From Paralvinella palmiformis (Eukaryota; Annelida; Polychaeta; Terebellida; Alvinellidae), in assembly GCA_025642065.1 (NCBI GenBank), contig JAODUP010000564.1, forward strand, positions 201,001 through 265,000: a stretch of DNA of 64,000 nucleotides. Direction: 5' to 3'. The first letter of the stretch is position 1. The number at the start of each line of letters is the position of its first letter. Below, piece after piece: positions 11,008 to 22,031 of the stretch. Under the pieces are notes generated by a model. The model worked only from the letters and a program-made list of their open reading frames with translations, had not been told where the DNA came from and searched no databases. Made by a program: the position numbers and the translations under genes.

Positions 11008-11724
11008 ATAAATAATTTGAATATAAAACCAGTTTTGTTATAGATTGCTAGTTTGTTGAATGAGAACAATATTTAACTACCAGACTCTAACTTATGGTGA
11101 AAAACTTGGTGTGCAAAAAATGATCTTTCCATTACCATACATACTCTTTCCAATTCACAAATAAAACATATTCACATCAACAACTTTATCTAGCTTTAGA
11201 CATATTTAATTATAGCTAACTATCCATCTTTTTTTTATTACATCTGCGCTCTAATAATCTACTTATCAAGTTAAACAAGATCATTCCTATTTTTGGACCT
11301 ATTGGCATGCTAGACAGATAAGGTCTGATTGATTAAATACCAAGAATTATATAACATCTTATTTGTTATGGAGCGATTAATAATGGATAATTATTTTCAA
11401 ACATGTACACACTATTTTTATTAACTCCTTCAGGGCAGGAGTCAAATAGTAAATACATCGGACTATATAAGCAATGTTGCAAGCTCTGATAGAGAGTTTT
11501 ACTTTATATTTTAGTCAACAGCAAGAGTGTCATAGACTTAAAAATTAGTTGTTAGAAATTGCAAGTTCCCGGATGCTGACTGCAATGCTCTAGGAGTAAA
11601 TATCACAACAGATAAATTAACATTTTAACTATCCAAACAACAGAACCAAAGAGAATAAGCCTGGAGTTCCGGGACCAGGTTTCTCTGTGCTGCCACCTAG
11701 TGAATGCCCCACAGAGTTCCCCAT

Positions 11725-11867
11725 GGCAGACACACAAAAAGAGATGAAGTCCGAAAGACATCTTTTACTCAACTTCATATCATTGCATCGGTACATACGA
11801 TCATTTCATTATAACATACAAATAGGAGTAGGTTGGAATATATGACGTTAAATGTAATATCCCGACA
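11725..11867 (-). mobile_element. Ty3/Gypsy 3' LTR, 5' part (candidate)
   Basis: On the - strand the candidate LTR begins TGTCGGGATATTACA immediately after a polypurine tract, the standard junction of an LTR retrotransposon. It then runs to 11725, where the ISL2EU element begins. The rest of the LTR may continue on the far side of that element (left of 9564), perhaps ending near 9496 with TTTGGTTACA. No second LTR is available for comparison, so the outer boundary is inferred. Confidence 0.5.
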
Positions 11868-11879
11868 TCTCCCCCTTTT
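11868..11879 (-). other. Polypurine tract of the Ty3/Gypsy element
   Basis: On the - strand AAAAGGGGGAGA lies directly before the TG of the candidate LTR. Such a tract primes plus-strand DNA synthesis in LTR retrotransposons. Confidence 0.65.
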
Positions 11880-12241
11880 AGTGAAATGAACAATCTTGAA
11901 AAATAGCTAAGCAATGAAATGATATGACCATTTAGCTTTGATATTTTCTTCCAATAAATGAGATTACTGCAGCTTTAATTTTTCGAAATATTTATAATGG
12001 ATCATTACAGCTTTAATATTAACCAATGAACATGTTAATATCGATGTATTTTATCAAGTTATCTTACTTGAACAAATCTATATACTGATTATTCAATACA
12101 ACTTGTATATTGTACAAACAACCAATCTGACATGCATAGGAATGGAAATAAGAACAAATTATTATCAAAACCACTAAATGTGCTAATTTAGGGCAATGTT
12201 TCAATTTCTGGAAAACATATGTGCAATAATGAAAATTATAA

Positions 12242-12766
12242 TTATGTAGTCCAGGTACCATACTTGTCAGGTGGTTTAATTGTACGCTTTGGTTTTGTAT
12301 TAATGTTTACAGTCTTTGGTGTACTAGTATCAACCACAGATGGTTTTGTATTAATGTTTACAGTCTTTGGTGTACTAGTATCAACCACAGATGGTTTTGT
12401 ATTAATGTTTACAGTCTTTGGTGTACTAGTATCAACCACAGATGGTTTTGTATTAATGTTTACAGTCTTTGGTGTAATAGTATCAACCACAGATGGTTTT
12501 GTATTAATGTTTACAGTCTTTAGTGTACTAGTATCAACCACAGATGGTTTTGGACTTTGAGGCACTACATTTACTGATTGTTGTGAACTCAATGGCACTG
12601 TATTCCATGGTTGTGACAAATTTTGAACATGTTCAGGAATGTTCTTGTTCAAAATGACAGTCTCTTGTTCACCTGATTCAGTCACCACGATGTATGATCT
12701 AGGCTGTTCAGTAGGTGATAACACAACACCTGATTTTATCCAACCAGTTTTGTTGTCCAGTTTCAT
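12242..12766 (-). pseudogene. Ty3/Gypsy integrase C-terminal domain and repeat-bearing tail
   Basis: The 174-codon frame starts MKLDNKTGWIKSGVVLSPTE and continues with PRSYIVVTESG; just upstream LQPGDHIK is readable. This is the SH3-like integrase C-terminal domain (..PGD.V..K......W..G.V.......SY.V....G). After a linker there are five tandem copies of KPSVVDTSTPKTVNINT and a basic end KPKRTIKPPDKYGTW, the latter common at the end of Gypsy pol proteins. The tail repeats are exact multiples of three bases, unlike the other minisatellites here. The upstream part is out of frame with the integrase core, so the protein is broken. Confidence 0.7.
12291..12551 (-). repeat. 51-bp in-frame tandem repeat in the Gypsy tail
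   Basis: Five 51-bp units start at 12291, 12342, 12393, 12444 and 12495, with a partial sixth at 12546. Units differ by only one or two bases. Each encodes 17 residues rich in Thr, Ser, Val and Pro on the - strand. Confidence 0.95.
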
Positions 12767-12965
12767 TTTGATATGATCACCTGGCTGTAGATTTGATAAA
12801 TTCCTAACACCATGTCAACGATCGTAATGAAATTTGTACTCTCATTTTCTTGTCGTTTTCACGCACCATATCCAGATCAGGCCACGCTGGATCCAGATTT
12901 TTGTTCAAGATGGGTAATGTTGTCCTTTGTGCTGGGCTCGCGCCTGTAGCTGCAATTGGTATCGC

Positions 12966-13458
12966 TCAGTTAAGTAACGCATTGAATGGATTTCCTTGAC
13001 GGAGTATTCTCTTCGCGATTTGGACACTACTTTCTGCTGCTCCATTCGGTTGCGGTAAGTGAGGGCTTGATGTGATATGACGAAAATCACATTCGTTTGC
13101 AAAATCCTTCATTTCCTGGCAAACATACTGTGGACCATTGTCACTTACTAATGTTTCTGGAATTCCAAATCTAGTGAATACTGATTTGAGTTTCCTTATC
13201 ACCTCATGTCCGGTGATGGAATTCATTTCTATTATCTCAAGATCTCGGCTGAAATAGTCAGTAAAAATCATAAAGAATGTTCCCTTTGTTCCATTCTTCA
13301 ATTCACATATATCCGTAGCTACCTTTTGCCACGGTCGGTCTGGTAACGGTGTAGGCTTCAACGGTTCTGCTCTTTGTGTACATCTCTGAGTAGCACAATA
13401 ATCACAAGAAGTTATAAAATGTTCAATGTCTTTGTTAATACCAGGCCACCACACAGAT

Positions 13459-13462
<4 letters not shown>
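12966..13462 (-). pseudogene. Ty3/Gypsy integrase core
   Basis: Integrase would insert the element's DNA copy. The frame shows VWWPGINKDIE and CDYCATQ (second half of the HHCC zinc finger; the His pair is lost at the truncation), then VATDICEL (first Asp), FTDYFSR, SDNGPQYV (second Asp) and NGAAESSVQIAKR (Glu). So the D,D,E triad is intact. The frame stops after NPFNALLN, where the domain normally continues, and the C-terminal domain is in another frame. Codons left of the finger (YIYIYI) come from an (AT)n tract, not from the protein. Confidence 0.85.

Positions 13463-13497
<35 letters not shown>
13455..13497. repeat. (AT)n microsatellite at the truncation point of the Gypsy element
   Basis: About 18 AT units directly abutting integrase codons; sequence to the right is unrelated to the element. 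A second (AT)n run lies at 13650-13676. Confidence 0.9.
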
Positions 13498-13499
<2 letters not shown>

Positions 13500-13679
13500 G
13501 TACAGTATACGGAGGAATAAAGCAATTAATCTATACGGAGAATTGCTGACTGTGAAATGACCGGTTACCACATACGCATTCATACACACATATGCTAAGA
13601 AGTTGGACAGGGAGATTATCAATATGATAATGTTATAATTATATAGTTATTACTATATATATATATATATATATATCAA

Positions 13680-14199
13680 TATATTAAAATTTATACGTCA
13701 CTATTTATTTACTATAAATATATTTTCTTGATTTCAAATGAAATGAGGATATATTAAGAGCGGCGCTGGCGTCATCTAGCGAATGTTCTTTAAATTCGGC
13801 AGGTGGCGTGCAATTATAGATCTAGTAGCAGAGAAACTCGATAATGTCACTAGCGTTAAATGTTATTAAGCACAAATATCGTTCACACAATGTGCAAAGT
13901 GAGGTAAGTCAAATATCTAGTGTATTATTTTGCGTCTTTTATCAGTCGGAATTGTGAGGTACGTTGTTGGTGTTCGTGATAGTTCATGGACGATGAAGGT
14001 TTCATCCAATTTCGCCCATTATTTAATTTGCTGCTTCAGTGCTTGTTTATTCTCATAATGATAATTCTGTCTCAACAGGTAGACTAACTGACGTTACCAT
14101 ATTATCACTGTTAGATGAAAAAACTGTTCTTCATTCCTTGTTACGGCATTTTTTTACTGTATAATAACTGACCAGATCTATACTTCTGGTGCCAAAACC
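13680..14199. other. Non-coding stretch
   Basis: No gene recognised. A GTCATCTAGCGAA and a GCAGGTGGCG segment near 13770-13810 are noted but not interpreted. Confidence 0.4.
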
Positions 14200-14369
14200 T
14201 AGCGATAGCGTGTTGGGCCACAGATCACTACCACCCGTGTTCGAATCTTGGCGTGGGCATATCTGAAGGATGTTTCATCTTTGACCTCGCTTCATTACCT
14301 TTGCAGGTCGCTCGGCCCATTTAGCCTAACATGTGCACAAAAGTGGCCGTAAAACACCAATCATCATCT
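14200..14369 (+). repeat. tRNA-derived SINE, family A, copy 3
   Basis: The + strand reads AGCGTGTTGGGCCACAGATC, B-box GTGTTCGAATCTTGG, then CATATCTGAAGGATG and CGGCCCATTTAGCC, ending near GTGGCCGTAAAACACC. The first ~25 bases of the head are missing or diverged. Confidence 0.8.
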
Positions 14370-15004
14370 GGTGCCAAAACATTGTTATTCTAGGTTAACT
14401 CATTGTGTGATGTGATGGTGTGAATTTGGTTTTATTGTTAAATACATTTAGACATAGAATAGATAATGAGTGCACTATAAGCTTTTCTATGCTACTTGGT
14501 CTACTGGCATATTTAGTAGAATAATTAGTTAATTCTAATGAATGTAACATCATAGGATATAGTTGTACGATGAACCAGTAGGCAGAAAACTAATCCTGGA
14601 TTACTGTTTGATATATATTTGTCCTATCCAGATGGATGAAACATGGCAATTTTATGACACACACAACTCTTCTGTTATTGTTAATCAAAAGTATTGCTGA
14701 TTAATTTCATTTGCTAGTCTATTTATCATAATTGGGAAGGTAGAGAGGTATTGTTATATTTCAGTTTGAGTTTCAGTTCTAATTTACAAAAGAAATACCA
14801 TTTCTTTAAAGTAATGACCTTGTATATTAATTGCCTGACTGATGGTCTTACAGTATTTTATAACCAATCAATGTTTGTGGGATGTTTCTCAGTGGAGTCA
14901 TCCCTGTGCCATATCTCCTAGGAGTGACCTGTATTAAGGCTAAACTAATCAACTGACCCATTTTGTAACAAATACTCATCATTCCATAACCGATAATAAT
15001 AATG
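14370..15004. other. Non-coding stretch
   Basis: No gene or known repeat seen. Confidence 0.4.
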
Positions 15005-15262
15005 GCAGTTATTTTATTTGGCTTAACTTAAACTATGTTAAATGGGGGGAGACACATATTGTCTATTATTTACCGATTCGCCACTAGGACTTACAATAGA
15101 TGTGATATATGGCAGAGAAAACCTTGCCAGTTGCCTGGTTGGATAAAGAAAACTCCACCTACTATAGTCTATTGTGTGACAGTCGGGATTCGAAACTCCA
15201 ACCTCACACACAGCATGGGTAAGGAAGTCCTATGCTCTTATCCACTAGGCCATGGAGGCAAA
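15005..15262 (-). repeat. tRNA-derived SINE, family C, copy 1
   Basis: On the - strand it starts GCCTCCATGGCCTAGTGGAT, with B-box-like GTTTCGAATCCC, and shares a body with 36278-36525 (GGAGACACATA, GGCAGAGTAAACC or close forms, CTGGTTGGAT on the + strand). Two copies of the same layout establish it as a dispersed element. Confidence 0.75.
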
Positions 15263-15669
15263 TGTACATTTATTGCCAACACTGTGTGTATAGCATCACA
15301 AAAAGAAGAACACAGTTTCTGTTAAGACAGTTTTTATCTTTAACTTAAATATATCCTATACAGTCTTGGCAGCAGACAGATATAAAATAAATGGAAGAGT
15401 TTACTACAGATAATGTGAATAACAGAAGCTGGCACCCATAACTTGTTACTTTCTAGTGTTGTATTGGGTGTGTACATTTGAACATGTTTACTCTACATTT
15501 GTATTTCTTTAATATAACTTTGCATGTGGATTCAACTTGTAACAGCTGTAAGCATTAATTGCATCATTTTATATCATGCACGACTGAGTGAGTAGGTGTG
15601 AAGAATTGTTAATAAATGTACTGGTATTTGAGAGCAATTAAATATACTCTTACTCGAGTACTTTTCCAC

Positions 15670-15848
15670 AGACATGGGGTCAGTTCAATTTTGGAATTGA
15701 TGGCTTATTTAACAAAATTGGAATTAAAGTTTGCTACAAAAAATTAAATCCACGAATTAATTTACCATTTAATTTTTTTAACAGAGTACCTACTCTATCT
15801 AGAATTGTAATTTGGAATTGATCAAATTGATTGGAATTGACCCGATGT
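15670..15848. repeat. MITE family M, copy 1
   Basis: Begins CAGACATGGGGTCAGTTC and ends GAATTGACCCGATGTT, near-complementary ends around an AT-rich core with AATTAATTTACCATTT shared by all copies. It is non-coding and too short to make transposase. Confidence 0.7.
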
Positions 15849-15904
15849 TAGGATTGTGGTAGAGTACATGGGAAAGTTTCCCATATACTCTACCACAACC
15901 CTAA
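15848..15904. repeat. Near-perfect palindrome (28-bp arms, 1-base loop)
   Basis: The arms 15848-15875 and 15877-15904 are complementary at 26 of 28 positions (TTAGGATTGTGGTAGAGT... on the left). It abuts the MITE at 15670-15848. The one-base loop argues against a microRNA hairpin. Confidence 0.85.
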
Positions 15905-16331
15905 TGTGTGTGATTTCAATATTCAGTTTCACAATATTCAACCCATTTTTTGGTTATTAATTATCTTATTAGTGTTTGTGTACGAGATTATCATCAACAT
16001 ATTAAGTGGCTGCTTTGTGCGAGTCATATTTTTTGGGGGAAATACCTTTGAAATGTGGCTAACAGATTTAGCTTGTGCCAAAAGTAAATTTTTCATGCGT
16101 TGATAAAGCAAATCACATCGAGCCATTGTTAGCCAAATATTGCTTTAACAGTTGTGTTATTTCTGTTTGAAAACATTATTCATTAGTAAGTATATATTCT
16201 ATATCGAACAGAAAATGTTATGGCTTCACTGACTGTATGGACGAAAAGTTTTAAAAAAAAACTCTATATGTTTAAAACAAATAATTAGGTCCAGTGTGTT
16301 CTATGCGTAATTGTCATGTTAATGTTTCATA

Positions 16332-16570
16332 GAGCGTAGCCGAGGGTTCGAGGCCCTGGAAGCTGCAGTGCTGTCCTGTGGCGACTGGTTCACTCATCGA
16401 TAAAAAGGACGTGATGGCTATAATGGCAGCATGCTTTGTATACTCCCTTGGTAGTCGAGGTGTGTGCTGGATTGGAACAATTCTGAGTCGGGAATAATAA
16501 TACTGTAAAGCACCTTAGAGCAGCTATCTGGCTGAATGGGGCACTATATAAATGTCGTGTATTATTATAT
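16332..16570 (+). repeat. SINE family D, copy 1 (LINE-like 3' tail)
   Basis: B-box-like GGTTCGAGGCC near the 5' end, a body with ACTGGTTCACTCATCGATAA and GGCAGCATGC, and a 3' end CACCTTAGAGCAGCT ... GGCACTATATAAATGT followed by TATTATTATA. The 3' ~60 bp resemble the terminus of the LINE ending at 8502. Confidence 0.8.
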
Positions 16571-17869
16571 ACAGCGGTTTTGGCAAGAAATAGAGTATAG
16601 GGGTTCCAACAAAAACACTATCAGGGTTGTAAATTGGTAGACACCAAGGGCTTACAATGGCACAAAGTGGCATTGGAAACCAGATTAGGTGGGTCAAATG
16701 ACTCGGCTCCCGGCTTCTAATAAAATCACTGGATATACATATACAGTTACTCACTGCCACGTTAAATCTTTACAGTTCTGTGATATTTTATCTGTCAAGT
16801 TAGTACTTATTTTTTATAGGTAGATACACAATGAGCCTGTAAAAACACTGTGTCAGCTTTGCTGGAGGCAGGTATAGATGTGGGAAGGAGGGGGTTGTGA
16901 AGGGTTGACCTTGTGGTAGTCACACTAACACAGTAGTGGCCTTTCTCCATTGGAAGGGGGTTAGGAGCTCTCCCCTGAAAAAGTTGGGAAAATGGAGTAT
17001 TTGGTCTGCTGATAAAGTAGGTGACCAGTGACTAAAATAGCCGACGTATAGCCACCGACGTCAGCTGCTATTGAAAAGGCTGGAAGCTTTACTTAATTTT
17101 GACACATTACAGTCACATTATTCAGCTTGACAGTCACATTATTCACACATTGCGATCCTGGCATGAATATTGGCACAAATAGGAGGCCCACATTGGCTAA
17201 ATATTACAAATAGGATAAGTAATTGAGTAACCACGATGAATATTGCTCTCCCGGTACCACAATTGGGCACTGTTAGCGCAATGTTAGAGTATTCTTCCTC
17301 AGACCGGGAGTCGGTACATTTTGGTGTTCTAGTAATCAGCTCAGATCACAGTTCGGCTTATTAATGGTCTTTTGTGTAGTTTTGTTTTTGCTGCGTCACG
17401 TCTGAGTGGCCAAACAACTTTGCTGACAATTTTTGGGCACCTGCAGATTTGCTATTCTCACATATACACAGGAACAAGAATAATGTACAGCATTGATAAA
17501 ACGTATCTCATGTCTGAATAGTTCATACATTGTCCACAAATAAAACAAGTTGTGTATACTATTAAATAAACCTGCTCATTACTATACAACCTATGTTTGT
17601 CATAAACGTAGGCGCGAAAAGGTGTTATTCAACTTGATGGTTTGTTGTATCATTAACTGTTACAGGTGGTTGTCATTATAACACGGTATCTGTATCGTTT
17701 GCTGTCATCACAGTTCGCCTACACGAGCTGAGATTGACAATTCTTGTGCTCCGGACGTCATGGTGTAAAAAAATTGGTGTCTACTCCTCCAAACCTAATA
17801 ATATCTGAACAAAAAATGTGGTGTCTGAAAACTGTCGTGTTAGTTCGATCTCTGTCATGCCGCCACGTC
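16571..17869. other. Non-coding stretch
   Basis: No gene recognised. Short open frames such as 16524-16760 (-) overlap the SINE and are not coding. Confidence 0.4.
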
Positions 17870-17993
17870 CTGCCGGGTTCTCATATCTGGCTGAGTGACT
17901 GAATCAGTCGCTGCATCAGCTGAGGAACCTCGAACCCGTAACTCCGTGATTACGAGTCCAAAGTCATTAACTAACTACGCCATCACAGCTCGA
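17870..17993 (-). repeat. tRNA-like SINE head
   Basis: On the - strand CGAGCTGTGATGGCGTAGTT (A-box-like) is followed by B-box-like TTACGGGTTCGAGGTTCC, 70-75 bp from the start. It is a single copy in this window, so family status is uncertain. Confidence 0.45.
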
Positions 17994-18364
17994 TATGTAA
18001 ACAAAGTATACAGCTTACAATAAAGGTAATCACTTTATGATAATTATATGGATGTCATAATGTATATCTGTAGATAGGAGGATGTATTGTGCATAAAGTC
18101 ACATAGTTACTGCAAGGCTATTAGCTTGTGAGTTAATATACGGAACACACACATGCGCGCATACACCCCCCATATATATATATATATACACAAAACAGCA
18201 TAATTTTTGTTTCTTAACAAATGATACATTACTGGTGTTTTTTATCATCAAATATAGGATTCTTCTGTCGAAACTTTTCCAGAGATAAATTTCCTGGCTC
18301 ACAACATCGTGGGTGGCTGACCACGTTAAATGGCGCTGCCGTCTTCACTGAATTACTAAAAATA

Positions 18365-18520
18365 ACGTTAAAGACTCCCTGAGGACGTAAAACACTCTGA
18401 CAGTGACCACCCTCAGGGTATTTCGGCTCCATCTTTCCGTACTGCTCCCTGTGAGTGGTGGGGGAGGAGATGGTCTCAACTACTCCAACATAGAGGACGT
18501 GCTGAATAACGAAGCAAACA
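18365..18520 (+). repeat. SINE family B, copy 2 (5'-truncated)
   Basis: Shares CAGTGACCACC.TCAGGGTA, TTTCGGCTCCATCTTTCC and GTGAGTGGTGG.GGAGGAG with the copy at 6036-6264 in opposite orientation. The tRNA head is missing. A weaker relative is at 21405-21480. Confidence 0.75.
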
Positions 18521-18869
18521 AACCATTTAAACATGTGTCTAGTTTAACAGTACTTGACTTATGTTTATTGTTTAGGTTTTGCATATCATCAGCCTCGTTC
18601 CTATTTGAGTGTGAACCAGTTGGTTCTGTTCGCCCAAACACTTATATTTTACTTATATTCATCTTCGCTCTGATTCGGTCAAAATGTTCAGTACTGACAC
18701 TGTGTTGTAACACGCTGAAATAATTAATAAAACCAGCATTGTTTCGTCTGGTATACACTGAACTTAATGCGATCCATATATTTATTGAAATGTAAATTTT
18801 TCTTTCTATGAATTTATGTAACAGAGATCTCAAAGTAAATGAAAGTCATGCCAAATTTTGATTCATTTT

Positions 18870-19200
18870 CCAAGTCCTGGAAAAATATTGCCTGTGAAAT
18901 AAATCCACTTAGAGTTAGAACAAAAAAGGCCATGAATAAATATGCTTGTAGAAGAAAAAGAGTACTGGTACATAGTCTTGATATCCCATATTAGTTAAAA
19001 TTTAAATATAATTTGGTGGATCAGAGAGTTAGAATGGCTGAGGATGAGGAGGCTGTATCATAAAAATGTAAATAATCTAAATATGCTTTTTCGCAAATAT
19101 CTTCATTTATTACCTTTAAATCTTATATAATTTGTCCTGGAAATGGTGATTCTGTCTTGGAAACATCCTGGAAAATTATATTTAGACGATTATGTCAACG
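18870..19200 (+). repeat. Dispersed repeat R, copy 1
   Basis: About 330 bp resembling 50085-50400: shared blocks include AAAATATTGCCTGTGAAA, GAAGAAAAAGAGTACTGGTA, TTAGTTAAAATTTAAATA, GTGGATCAGA and GAGGAGGCTGTA. There is no coding potential and no clear termini. The class is unknown. Confidence 0.75.
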
Positions 19201-19309
19201 CACGTAGCCCTGTTTACGCCTATGATATATGTGCTGTGTAAGTGTTAACTCTGGTGGGTTAATAGGCTGACCAAGAACACATCTTGGATTGAATGGGCTA
19301 GATCATATA

Positions 19310-19471
19310 AGATGATTGATGTTTTATGGTCACTTTTGTGTGAATGCTAGGCTAAATGGGCCAAGTGACCTCCAAAGGTAATGAAACACCCTTCAGATAT
19401 GCCCACGCCGAAGTTCAAACTCAGGTGGTAGTGATCTGTAATCCAACGCATTACCAGTTACACCACGGTAG
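19310..19471 (-). repeat. tRNA-derived SINE, family A, copy 4
   Basis: Contains GATTGATGTTTTATGGTCAC, GGCTAAATGGGCCAAG, CAGATATGCCCACGCC and GGTGGTAGTGATCTGT in the family A order. The head is diverged (ACACCACGGTAGGC on the + strand). Confidence 0.8.
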
Positions 19472-19680
19472 GCCATATAACGCAGTTGGTAGTGTTCGGT
19501 GATGCTGACCTCTCAAGTCATGGGTTTGAACTCGAGCATTACTTGTGTGTGTTTCATCTAAGCATCCCAATTCCTGGGAGAGTTGCCATTTGACCAAATG
19601 TTCGATCGCTGATAGGTAATGAACGCACCGATGCCGAACTTGGATACCATCTTTCAAATTGATGTGTTCAGGTGAAGATT
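19466..19680 (+). repeat. tRNA-like SINE, family E
   Basis: A-box-like TAACGCAGTTGGTAGTG, B-box-like ATGGGTTTGAACTCGAGC 35 bp further, then GGGAGAGTTGCC and GTTCGATCGC, shared in part with 5250-5440. It starts where SINE A copy 4 ends. Confidence 0.55.
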
Positions 19681-21800
19681 ATATTTGTTTTGTGTCCGGA
19701 AAAGAATTACCTACGAGCATAGCATACAAGACTAAATTTGTAATCGACGAAGCCATCCGAGTCTGAATTGCTGATCGAGACCTGGTATGAGTTGGGTGTG
19801 TTGTATAACGCGTTCTCTATATGACAACAGTTGTTGTGAAAGTATGTGAACGCCCACTAGTTGATAATACAAAATCTTGAATTAGTCGTCTACATTTTGA
19901 TCGATTGTTTTGTGGGAAATTAGTATGCAAGAGAAACTCTATTGGGAAAAAACTATTGGGAAATCTTACGTGCCTACTGAAATACTTAAAACAGTTGGAG
20001 CTATTATACAAGAATGAAACATTACTAGCATACATAACCAATTCCACGTGACAAATGGATGATATTTAATTGTTATGATGGAAGGCAGTTTTAAGAGTGC
20101 CTACTTACATCGTTTATTTGGGGAGTTGGATATGGATTGTGAATTAAACACGTATATCTAAAAAGTAAACAAACACGAACGTAGCTTCTCTGACAAACAG
20201 TACTGGCGATGTATTACTATTTGTTCTATGGAGGTCACATCTTTGAACAACATTCACATTCCGCTTAAGAACCAATAATAGATTGTTTTTTTTTAGGTCT
20301 GTGTTAGATTTGTTTAAAATGGTGGGCCAGTATATCTCATTTCTCAGCTCTCTTTGTTTCTGCTATCTGGCGTTGACATTGAAGTTACACTTGGTTGACT
20401 TTCAAACAACCAATGGATGTTTTAACAGCGATTTGCTCGAGCTAGCCTAGAGACGTACTGGTAACAACAAAATGCTGCTTGCATGGCAACGACACAAGAA
20501 TACAGCAAAATAATTATTGTGTCGAGATGGAAGTTGGATCAAGTGAGGTGTGAATAACCAGAAGTATAGTCCAGAAAAAAATTCCAGTATGTTTTAATTA
20601 GCTATTTATAATAATCTTCCATTGTAATTAATTGCTACCTAATAATAATAATAATAATGTATATTTAATAAGGCGCCCTTAATAGCAGGAGACATTCAAA
20701 AGCATTACACAAATAATATATATAAATATAATAATACCCCAAATATTACATATCTTTTAAAAAAAACCTGTAAGAGATTTAAAAGATAATTATTATTTGC
20801 CTTTGAAATCTACCTTGAACAGCCAGGTAAGACAGTCGAGGTCGGCCCTCTCTAAAGGTTTATGTCATGGCGTGGGCGACCCTGTAAAACTAATAGTCTA
20901 GATTTATTCAAGTAGTCGAAACAGGAGCCATTCAAAGCCATTTTCAAGTAAACTTTCCGTGTGGGGTGCCAATAAATTAAGGAGCTGCAGTTATTCTGTA
21001 CTTCAACAAGAAACTTTGAACAGGTGAATTTTTTAGCATAGATTTATCATTTCTAAGCAGCTTCTTCCACAAACTGGGGTGGGTGAGATACTATGCTAAA
21101 CGTACAGCAGGCATATGAATTGTGTCCGGATACAAAGGAGAGGCACTAAAGGTAAGGTAATGCCACACTGGATTACCCAGAAGCTGTGATGACATTCAGA
21201 TGGACAAGATATCATACAGTTATTCCGGTGTCACATCATTTGGTAGCTTTATAAAGTGCTAATAAAATCTTGAAATTCATATGTTTCCTCAGCAGCTGAC
21301 AGCCATTGATTGAACTTGTGTGGGTCTCTTGTTATAGATGAAAGCTGTCAATGTAGGAAAATATGACAGTATCTCTGTCTGTCTGTCTCTGTGCATGTGT
21401 AAATCACCCTTGAAGACGTAAAATAGTGACATTGGAGGGTGCCATCTTTCTGTACTCTGAGAGTGGTGGATAAGTGGGTACTATAATGGGGTTTGTAATG
21501 GTCACTTTGGGTTTGGGTGAAATTTAAAAATCTGTATGAGGTCATAGAATGTTTGACAACAAATGGCTTTTGATAAACAGCAAAATTCATAGCTCTCATA
21601 GCTGGCCATAAGTTACCAATCATTCATTCAGTTTAGCAGGAACAACTACGCATGATGCAGTGATCGTGCCAAACTGTCGCTGTCTTAACATGTTCTGTGT
21701 GGGGGGCTACTGCAGTTCGTACTTGCCAGATGTTAGGTACAGTGGGCGTGAAGTTTTATAAGTGAAGGAACAGGATAACATTAAATCACTCAGTTTGTGA
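19681..21800. other. Non-coding stretch with minor repeats
   Basis: Holds a (TAA)n run at about 20642-20660, a trace of SINE family B at 21405-21480 and several hundred bases with no recognisable content. No open frame has a known domain. Confidence 0.4.
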
Positions 21801-22031
21801 CAGACATGGGGTCAATTTCACCCAATTTTACTGCAAGCACCTACTTGGAAAACCTACTCTGAGTAGTTTGAATTCCATGTAGGATTATCATGGAAGAAAT
21901 GTTTCTGAATTAAATGGTAAATTAATTTGTGGATTTAATTATTTTGTAGGAAACTTCAATTCAAAAATTATTAAATCCAATTCCATTTTTTTTAAATAAA
22001 CAATTCTGGAATTGTGTTGACCCTATGTCTG
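21801..22031. repeat. MITE family M, copy 2
   Basis: Begins CAGACATGGGGTCAATTTC and ends GTTGACCCTATGTCTG. The interior carries GTACTCCGAGT-like and AAATTAATTTGTGG blocks found in copies at 38532 and 47256. Flanking 8-mers do not match, so no target duplication is visible. Confidence 0.75.

Larger units (their letters stand above)
9566..11722 (+). mobile_element. ISL2EU/IS4EU-type DNA transposon (THAP + DDE), decayed but with both ends
   Basis: Terminal inverted repeats are visible: 9566 starts GGGGAACTCTGTGG and 11722 ends CCACAGAGTTCCCC. Similarity continues inward for about 50 bp, including AGGTGGCAGCA and its complement (11688-11698) and CTCGGTCC/GGACCAGG. The dinucleotide AT flanks both sides (9564-9565, 11723-11724), as expected from a 2-bp AT target duplication. 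Inside lie a THAP-like segment (9739-9960) and a DDE_4-type transposase relic (10383-11007), the gene content of ISL2EU/IS4EU elements. At 2157 bp it is a plausible length. It appears inserted in the LTR of the Ty3/Gypsy relic to its right. Confidence 0.7.
11880..13497 (-). mobile_element. Ty3/Gypsy LTR retrotransposon, 5'-truncated
   Basis: Reads right to left: integrase zinc-finger remnant and catalytic core (13462-12966), C-terminal domain (about 12800-12700), a repeat-rich tail (12545-12291), stop at 12242, a non-coding stretch, polypurine tract and LTR. Protease, RT, RNase H and gag are missing; the element stops at an (AT)n tract at 13455-13497. Frameshifts occur between the core and the C-terminal domain. 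It is an inactive relic. Confidence 0.75.

Noticed and set aside
9566..11722. Inverted pair as two solo LTR fragments in opposite orientation
   Set aside because: The pair brackets THAP and DDE relics and has AT on both sides, which fits transposon inverted ends better.
12219..12560. + strand 113-codon repeat protein
   Set aside because: Shadow of the 51-bp repeat coding on the - strand in the Gypsy tail.
13766..13810. CTCF-like sites (CTAGATG and GCAGGTGGCG forms)
   Set aside because: Short degenerate motifs expected by chance; no clustering or orientation signal visible.
15848..15904. microRNA precursor
   Set aside because: A one-base loop cannot be processed as a normal pre-miRNA hairpin.
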